Assembly (NCBI GenBank): GCA_002633005.1
Contig: NMRA01000705.1
Span: forward strand, 111,084-175,083
Length of the DNA: 64,000 bases
Direction: 5' to 3'
Origin: Phoronis australis
Taxonomy: Eukaryota; Phoronida; Phoronidae
This document shows, one piece after another, positions 56,327-64,000 of the stretch (the stretch's first letter is position 1; the number at the start of each line of letters is the position of its first letter). Made by a program: the position numbers and the translations under genes. The notes under the pieces were generated by a model. The model saw nothing but the letters and a program-made list of their open reading frames with translations. It was not told the DNA's origin and did no database searches.

Positions 56327-57650
56327 AAAAAGTCTGAATATTCCAGTAGTACACTTCAATATAATTTTCTCTCAGTTCAGAATATTTATCACAGCTAAGA
56401 AGAAAATGATACTCGTCTTTCACAACATTGAGGCAGAAGGGAAACACTCTGTTTGCCCAATATAAATTCTAGTGCCTGCCTACTTCAATCATGAGACTGA
56501 GGTTAAAACAACTAAAACGTGTGATGGATACAATTTGTGCACGGGGTATGCTCAAACTTAAATTTTCCCCATTTGAATTCTTTTTTAATTTGATTACAAA
56601 AGTTCGGCTTAGGATTACTCTCAACACTCCGTCTCCATCCTTGCAAATAGAAATTCCTTATTCGCTGACAAAAATTAGCAGAATAGTATTTTCACACACA
56701 ACGCCTTGATTTAACTGAACTTCTTGAAATCCATAATTTGACAATATAAGTCTAAGTGATGTGGCTCAATTTCGGGAGTGTCGACCATTTTGGTCAAAGT
56801 CATGCGAGGAGGCATTTTGAGAAGTTTGAACCAATACGTGATCACGGCAACATAGTAATTAGTAAATACGCGGCGCGCTCAGTGCAGCATTGTTTCAACA
56901 TGAATTAGCAACACCCAACACACGCTTGCAAAATTTAATTTGCTCTTGTTCTAACCAGTTGTATTCTTGTAAGTCCCATATTTCGGCTCCTTAGCATGAG
57001 CTGGGGTAAATCATTTTCTCAAGTGTATGAAAAGCCACACGCGTTGAAATATGGTCTAGCTTCTTTGTAGATTGTCGACTGTAATGGCTACCTTCGTGGC
57101 TTGGGCTGACAGGGTCTGAGCAGCCATAGTCCACAATAACTTTGGCGTGAACACAGCACCAAGATGCTTGAACACTGTAGCTGGCATGGAAATTACTCAG
57201 TTTCCCCCTCCAAAATACCACATCTCGCAATTTCTCAAGAGACCTCCGTTTCGGAACACCATAACTTTGGTCTTCACTGATTTTACAGACATTCCCCGTA
57301 AAACTTACTTAAAGCACACAGTAGTTTTGCAGTTTAACTGGAGATTAAATACACAAAGCCATATCATCAGCATATAACAAAACTTTCACATCGGAAACAT
57401 TTTGACTTAGCATAATACCATCGTCATTACTAGGATGGATACATTCTACAAAGTCATTAAGTTTTTAAAACATCACCATGAACTCCAACAATAAACTTTC
57501 AAAGACAAGTGACTGGGCAGACTCAATCAGACACGTGTTGTGTAATGAATGGTTCTCATTTGAAAAACTAACCATCCCCTGCACGCTGAATGAAACCTTG
57601 GACGAATGCAGTATTGCAACAAATGCTCAAATTTTACATAATGTTAAACA
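56327..57650 (-). pseudogene. Non-LTR retrotransposon (LINE) reverse-transcriptase fragment, copy 2
   Basis: About 96-97% identical to copy 1 and sharing its 3' boundary (AAAAGTCTGAATATTCC). Retains the YADD box (VLLYADDMALC on the minus strand, around 57365-57395), plus WGLQEY-type C-terminal sequence with a few changes. Stops are present, so it is inactive. Confidence 0.75.
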
Positions 57651-60585
57651 CGATAGTTGTTTTTTTTTTGTAAATTGCATAGAAAATTAATTGTGCCACA
57701 GTAACAATTTGCATGTTTGACAAGTCTTCACGTGATGTGACCAACATATGACCTGTGTGAAGACATATGAATGCAGTACTTTCAATAATTTGCTTCTCAA
57801 TATAAATGAGCTTCCCAGGTTGTACACGTGCATCTGCCGATGTCAATTATGCTTTTAAGACTCGTTTTAACAGCTTAAATAGAAAGCTCACTCATACAGT
57901 TGTACAAATTTGCTTTACTATTTAGACAGATTTTTAGCAACACTTCACATATCACTTTTGCCTATGGATATTCTCATGCTACGACCGGTAGGGTGCGCGT
58001 TAATCACTATGTAAACGGGCGGGCAGAGCCTGATAGGGGAAAGTAATACGAGTACCTAAATCGAAAGAAATTACTTTGAAAGTTGACGGACAGGAAACAA
58101 AAACACCGACCCATCCGTTTGAGAGACCACGACTTCTAAGGAAAATCTCTGTTCACGAATCAAGACTGACGGACGACCTTCATCTAACTTAGTCGTAGCC
58201 CCCATGCGGTTTAGTTTTTGAAAGTTTCCATTCATATGCAATGCCCTCGAAGATCTCTCCCGTTTCTTCACTGCAGGATGACATGTGGCACGATTTTCTA
58301 TTGAGAACACTCTTTTGGTATTCAGTATCTCTAAAAGGCGAGTTTATTGATCTGGATTGTGTAATGACGTGGTTACCTGTTTGTTGCACTTCGTTGACTT
58401 GGTGTGCTCGCAGTTCATTGGAAAGTGCAATAACCCCTCCCGAGAAGTAATAGAATGACCACTTGACTGTTTCCCTTTGAGTGGGTCGGCCTGCTGTTTC
58501 AGAATGCGTCCATTTCCTTGAAAGCGCGCACTGTGATGAGATGATGTCATTCCCGATACACTAAGGACGATACAGGTGCGTAACTTCGGAATCGTTATTA
58601 ATTACATTTTTGTCTGGCTGATTGTTGTTACAGTTCTCCACCTGTGGCAACTGTTTGGTGTACAGGTAGTTGTAATATGTATATGTTTTAAGTGTCGGCA
58701 GTATTTTACAGTAGTTGCACTTTGGGTTGTACTCGTGTATTAGTGTTCGGGTCGCGATGACGCACATTTATTCAAATGGATATTCACTGAGAAGACTATG
58801 GCTTTAAGAGAAGAACTGCTGTCCGTGTAAATACTCTGAATGTATATTTGAATTTATGTATTTATGTATGAGTAGGCAAAGACTACGATGCACAATAAAT
58901 GATATCAATATTATTATTATTGTTGTTGTTGTTGTTATTGTTATTGTTATTATTATTAAATGGATATATCTATCCATCTATCAAATGCATTATCATTAGC
59001 TTGCACTAGACGTTTATTACTTGACTTGCTGATACATTCGGGTTGACTTTAACGCTCTTTCTAATCCCAACTAACAATTGCACTAACCTACTAACTAGGA
59101 CCCTAACATGTGTCCCGTTTTATGGACTCCGGGTCCTATCTGTCCCGGGTTTTATGTGTCCCGGTGTTCTGCGTAATAGTTAAGACGCTAAGCGGACGAG
59201 TGTGCAAGTTTTAGCTACAATCGCCATAATTTAGGCCCACATGACAGTTTTCGTGTGCTTTTCGATTCTGATTTAGGGCACAAGCTCAACAAGTAATAAA
59301 GTAACGTGTTATTTTATGCATCCTCCTTGCATCAGATTCTGGTCGTTGTCAGAATAAGCTAGGAAGCTGGTTCCTAGGATAAAACAATGGCTCCTGCAAC
59401 TGATTCTGGAATGCAAGCTCACTTCTTGAATATGCGCCTTTAGTTTCCGAGATTTCGGCTAGGTCGCAAACGGCGAACTTAGCGGTATGTTAATTTTTTA
59501 GGCTGATCGAGCACTGACCAGGGACACATAGAGCAGGGTGTGAAAGTAGCCATTGTCCCCCTGCAGAAATTGTCCGGCTTGCGTGTATTTGAATGAAGCA
59601 TCCAGGTAATCTACTGATTAACGTGCCAGTATACCGGCATTCAAATACATGCATATAGGACATTCTCTACAGCGGGATAATCACAGCTACCACAGCAGGA
59701 CACACAGAACTCTGTCTGATGCATTGAAAACTGGTCAAACCGAACCCGGGACACGTTCAAATGTAGAATCCTGATATGCACAAAACGGGAAACATACAAC
59801 CCGGAACACATCAGAATGACCACCAACATATGGATCTGAACAATGGTTCCCGTGATCGATAACTGCCTTGGTAGATTTTTCAATTAAACTGTCGAGTGTC
59901 AACTTAAAAACAATAGTTGATTTGCCGATTGGCTGTAAATTTCATAACTGCACGTTTTTGTCTATTTACACGCCATACCCGTACATAAACGACAAGCTGC
60001 GACCCACGGATAACCAAGACGGAAGAAAGGTGGAAGACGAAAATTAAGAAGGTAATCTAACAGGGGGTTTATGTAGTCTAACGTTGCTTGCGTGTCATAC
60101 AGTATTAGTACAAATAAGGTACAGCTCGATACTCCAAAGGTTCACAACTTCGAACTCTCATAATACCACAAATGAATAAAAAGGCATTATAAGGCCGAAG
60201 ATTCACAAATCCGACAGAAAGGAAAACTAGTCAGATCGAAACTAGTCCGAACGTCTATGATACCAGAAACCAGTGATTCAAATTCAACGACTGCCAAGCA
60301 ACAAAATTTTGGCGGCGATAAACCAAAATTTGAGCATGTAAATAACCACAGCAACTCGGTGCATCGCCCATCTTCATGTTTGGATCCCGTTTTGAGAGGC
60401 ACAGATTCTTCGAAGAACTAGTTTCAAGCAGCCGTGAACATATAAATCCCTGAACGTTTTGCTCAAAATCACTGTTCGGAACCTAGTGTCATGAAAGTAC
60501 AAATTTGTAACCTTCGATGGATTTTTTAATTGTGTGGATAAGTCTTCAGATTTATGGATTTTTATACTTGCAAACCTTGCGACCC
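57650..60585. other. Intergenic, simple repeats and diverged duplicate segment
   Basis: Minus-strand ORFs of 66-80 codons at 58071-58550 are not recognised. 58560-59110 is homologous at roughly 70% to 63120-63470. A TTA/TTG microsatellite lies at 58908-58958. Confidence 0.5.
58908..58958. repeat. TTA/TTG trinucleotide microsatellite
   Basis: Runs of ATT, GTT and TTA triplets with no interruption beyond A/G variation. Confidence 0.9.
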
Positions 60586-60590
60586 ATAAA

Positions 60591-60842
60591 CATGCGCGCA
60601 CCAAGGGGGGAGGCTCGAGGGGCTCGAAGGAGCCCCCCCCATTTGGCGAACTGGGCAAACAGGTCCGCCTGTGAGAGGTAAAAATGGAACAAAAACCCCT
60701 AAATAAGCGCAAACGCGCACTTCGCAGTGGTGCCCCCGTTTTTTTTTTTTTTTTTTTTTAGTCCGTCCGCTCTTTTGTTAGCAAAAGGTCCACAACGTCA
60801 GAAATTCGAGCCCCCCCATGGTGAAGGCTGGGTGCGCGCATG
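60591..60842. mobile_element. hAT-like element with CATGCGCGCACC ends
   Basis: 252 bp; left CATGCGCGCACC, right GGTGCGCGCATG exactly inverted. Flanks ATAAA and ATGAA match at 4 of 5 positions. Contains a poly(T) run at 60739-60759 and GAGCCCCCCCCAT blocks like those of the 53231 element. Confidence 0.7.
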
Positions 60843-61270
60843 ATGAATACCTTAATTTCATATGAACTCGGTACACATTCTTTCCCACATGTAGTTTTCA
60901 ATTCTGGTCATAAAAGGTTGATCATTTCTTATTGTACAATTTTTAGCGACTTGTCCAGTCGTCGAACTTGTGGACTTTGGCTGACGTCGCGGGCAGTTAC
61001 AATGTACCAAAAGTGCAGAAGGATTACTAACACGAATGACACCAGGGTGCCGTTCAGCTGTAAATATCCTGACAGTTACCGGTTTTGACTACATGTGTGT
61101 ACTCATTTGAGCCATTAAAACTTGACTGATCACTTGTTTTATTTGGAAAACAGAATACGTCTTTATTCAAGTACACGGTTTCACAACTGGTTTCAGGGCA
61201 CAGTCTCTCAAAAATTGCGTTGGTAATAGTGGAACTGGGAGATTTTATCAATATAAAATACACTATAGGC
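60843..61270 (+). repeat. Diverged duplicate segment, copy A
   Basis: Shares ordered blocks with 62330-62740: GCTGACGTCGCG/CTGACGTCGCGAGCAGT, GTACCAAA, TAAATATCCTG and TTTCAGGGCACAGTC-CTCAAAAA. Perhaps an old mobile element or tandem duplication. Confidence 0.6.
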
Positions 61271-62329
61271 TCTCAGTTCGGGTCGCCTGTATTATATTCC
61301 TTCTCGGACGTTAACTACGTTTAGTCTTAATTGCTGTATTTTATTTGGGCGACTTTGTCATTTGTTAAATAGCTGGGTTTGTTTATCATTAAAAGGATAC
61401 CAAACTCGGTTTTAGCCTACTAACACATTACTAAAAACGACTTTCCCCATCCAGTTCTCTGAAACAAAATAAAGCTTTTTAACTCATCGCCAACCCTCAA
61501 AAGTCTGGAGGAAATTTTGAAAACTTCTAACAAATTCTGCTTAATGGGCAAGCGTGACCTACGCTTTTAGCAAGTTGCACAGCAACTTTGGAAAAGGCCA
61601 CCCATCAAGGACCACAACGTGCAATTTATGAGATAGGAAGTTTATGTTTGTTTTTATTAAGTCTTTTAAAATATCGTGACTTCGTAAACTATTCAAGGCA
61701 CCTCAAATACCATACGTGACTTTGCAGAGGCAGTTTTTGGTTGTAAAGTTGATTTTTTTTAAATGGGAGACGCTCTCCTAAAAAAATAGCTGAAGGAACC
61801 TATAATCTGTTCTGGAAGGAAGTTTTCAGCGATGTTGTGCTCCTGTTTCAAATGTGTGACAAAAATGAAAATTATTATTTACTCTCCCCTGTGGTATAAT
61901 TCAAAAATAAAAGTCGGTAGAAAATCTATTTTCTACATGACCTGGTATGAAAAGGGAGACTATCGTGTGTGTGATTTGTTTAATGCTGTTATACAAAGAA
62001 CTCTGTAACAGTTATAACTTTCAACTTCCAATACTAGAATTTTATGGATTAAGAAGTGCAATCTTTGCAGCGTACAGGGGTCTTAAGAATAGACAAGACA
62101 ATATCTTTTTACCAAATTTTCTAAGTTATGTTTATAAAATTTTCCATAATGAATCACAAGCGGTAAATATTTATGACACCTTAGTACAAACACTTCAGGC
62201 AGCTTGTAAATATAAAAACAAGTGGTTACTTCAGATAGATATCATAAACGTTGTTATAAATAATGTAAATTTTAGTTACCCTGATATGGATTTTTGGACT
62301 TGCGAACCTTCGGACCAATGAATAAGTGA

Positions 62330-62740
62330 TTTCATACCTTCTGCTCACACTCTTTCTTACTTGTACTTTTCAATTCAGATCATAAGGTTTCATTGCTTCC
62401 AGTGAGATGACTTTGTTTGAACATTAGTTTAGGCTTTTAGGGAATTGGCCTAATTTCGTCGAACCACTGGACATTGGCTGACTAATATACCATTGACATG
62501 CGGGATCTGACGTCGCGAGCAGTGAGAGTGTACCAAAGGTGCCGCAGGACCACTCACAGGAATGCCATCAGAGTCAAAAGGTAAATATCCTGGTAGTTAA
62601 ATGCTTCGACTGTATATGTTTTCTGCGAGTCATCAAAACTGCACAGAAGCCTTGTTTGATTTGGAAAAGTGAAATCATTCAGGTATCTATTTTTATTCAT
62701 GTACACTGTATTTCAGGGCACAGTCCCTCAAAAACCGTAA
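62330..62740 (+). repeat. Diverged duplicate segment, copy B
   Basis: Partner of 60843-61270 in the same orientation, about 65-70% identical by eye. Confidence 0.6.
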
Positions 62741-63119
62741 AATTTAGCAAAAGACAAAGCCACATTAATGGTAAAACAATGATATCAATAACAAGATCGA
62801 ATGAATTTAATGTCATGAACGTGTTCCAGAAGTGACCTCAGAACTCTATTAACATTCTAAAATATGCTCTTCATTTTTGTTTTGTGAACTGTCTTTAAAT
62901 CACGGTATTTGGAAGTGTTACATGAATCAGAAAAGATATTTCTGAGATATAAACGTTCAAAGTTAGAGAAATATAGACGTTTGTTCCAGGGTCTTATAGG
63001 ATCTGAGCAAGCAGGACACTGACTTTGCCACCACTGGCACAGAACAAAAGATGTCGCTGAACCACCAACACAAAATGATACCATAATGAAACTTAAAAAA
63101 TCCCTCCCTCAGGGTGCAC

Positions 63120-63470
63120 GCCATGAGATGCTGTCTTACAAGATAGAGGTGTGTAACTGTCGTTATGACAAAATTTTGGTCTGACTGACACTTGTGACAA
63201 CTGTGTGGTGTCTTGATCATTGTAACAGCTTTAAAGTGATAACGGTATTTTACTTGTACTCTGGGTTGTACTCAAGTTTTAGTGTTTGGTTCGTGATGAC
63301 GCACATGTACTTTAAACGGATACACCTCTCCATCCACCATATCTATTACCATTTACTTTCACTTGTCGTTTGTTACTTGTCTTGCTGGTATGTACATCCG
63401 TATTGACGCTAACACTCTTTCTAATATCGACAAACATTCGCACTAACATACTAACACATACCCTACAGTG
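63120..63470 (+). repeat. Diverged duplicate of 58560-59110
   Basis: Shares GGTGTGTAACT/GGTGCGTAACT, CTGGGTTGTACTC, GTGATGACGCACAT and GCACTAACATACTAAC. The CAGTGGCGG element at 63476 follows immediately. Confidence 0.6.
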
Positions 63471-63475
63471 GCGGA

Positions 63476-64000
63476 TCTAGGATATCACAAGGGGGGGCAA
63501 CATTTTGTCTTGCTGCAAGTATTTGCGTAAAGTGAACCACAATTGTAGATATGCATAGCATCGAATGGGGGGAGGTCGGAAATTTTTCTGTTTTTACCTC
63601 TAAAAATCAAGCATTTTCCTTGATTCCTGAAATGTTGTCCATGAAAAAAAGCAAAAAAAAAACAAAAAAACAGAACGTGTCAAACAGGAAAAACTGCAAG
63701 TTCTGAAGCTTCGAACTCACGACCTGGCGGTTAGAGCGCGCGTGCATTACCACTACACCACCCCGAAACGAACTACCAATCACGTACTAAGAGACCTACT
63801 CGTTTATTGTCCACAGCGTTTGCGCGCGAAACCTACTTCTTTTTGTAATGCTTAGTACACGTTTTATATTTTGTGCCATCAACTTTTAACAAATTTGTCG
63901 AATTTAAAATAGTCTTCAAATGCCCAAAAGACCAAATCCGTCTTTCGTGTTGGCAATAATGACGGGATTGCTTTAAGATAAGGTTTGACAAAGAGAGTAT
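63476..64000. mobile_element. CAGTGGCGG-ended element with internal tRNA-like segment, copy 2 (runs off the window)
   Basis: CAGTGGCGGATCTAGGATAT start, then the same internal order as copy 1: G run, TTTTTACCTCTAAAA, CAAGCATTTTCCTTGATTCC, tRNA-like segment at 63708-63766 (B-box-like GAGTTCGAAGC and A-box-like GTGTAGTGGTAATG on the minus strand), then GGCAATAATGACGGGATTGC. No right end in the window. Confidence 0.7.

Noticed and set aside
61947-62321. 124-codon ORF with a hydrophobic N terminus
   Set aside because: No recognisable domain, no supporting exon, AT-rich context next to repeat debris; could be chance.

Overview
This is a eukaryotic nuclear window from a metazoan, probably a marine invertebrate: multi-exon genes with GT-AG introns of 0.1 to 8.6 kb, about 40% GC, and dense transposon debris. 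There are three essentially complete protein-coding genes plus the 3' end of a fourth. I identified them by joining exons by eye and checking that reading phases match across every junction. Four single N bases (11706, 16702, 55274, 56007) show it is a draft assembly.

Layout. 0.4-4.2 kb (+): last five visible exons of an unidentified protein with a long charged coiled-coil tail. 8.5-21.6 kb (-): RFWD3, an E3 ubiquitin ligase (RING, coiled coil, WD40) of the replication-stress and Fanconi pathway, 12 coding exons, 736 residues. 29.0-47.9 kb (+): HINFP, the zinc-finger activator of histone H4 genes, nine coding exons found, 611 residues as joined. 34.7-39.4 kb (-): a complete six-exon short-chain dehydrogenase of the HSD17B2/BDH1 type, 337 residues, lying antisense inside one HINFP intron. 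RFWD3 and HINFP are divergent, separated by 7.4 kb of repeats. Both have S-phase roles in vertebrates, but the sequence shows no shared regulation. From 48 to 64 kb I recognise no host gene, only mobile elements, retroelement fragments and diverged duplications.

The most striking structure is an array of CTCF-consensus-like motifs. A repeat family in RFWD3 intron 10 (9.7-12.9 kb) carries about 17 copies of a CCACTAGG(T/G/A)GGC(G/A)C core, all on the + strand, six of them perfect matches to the published CTCF consensus CCASYAGRKGGCRS. A diverged relative lies in the opposite orientation in a HINFP intron (30.1-32.3 kb), so the two arrays point toward each other across the divergent promoters.

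A second theme is tandem duplication of splice junctions: the acceptor of RFWD3 exon 3 (several units, one split by a transposon), the acceptor of HINFP exon 7 (five copies), and the donor of HINFP exon 4 (two copies).

Mobile elements with readable boundaries include a Kolobok-like TTAA element with a THAP-domain ORF; two copies of a 6-bp-TSD family starting CARGGCTTGGAA; several CA...TG elements with 5-bp or longer direct flanks; a long-inverted-repeat MITE family in three copies; a pair of LINE reverse-transcriptase fragments, one with its YADD box deleted; a retroelement pseudogene split by a hAT-like insertion; and a CAGTGGCGG-ended family with an internal tRNA-like Pol III promoter.
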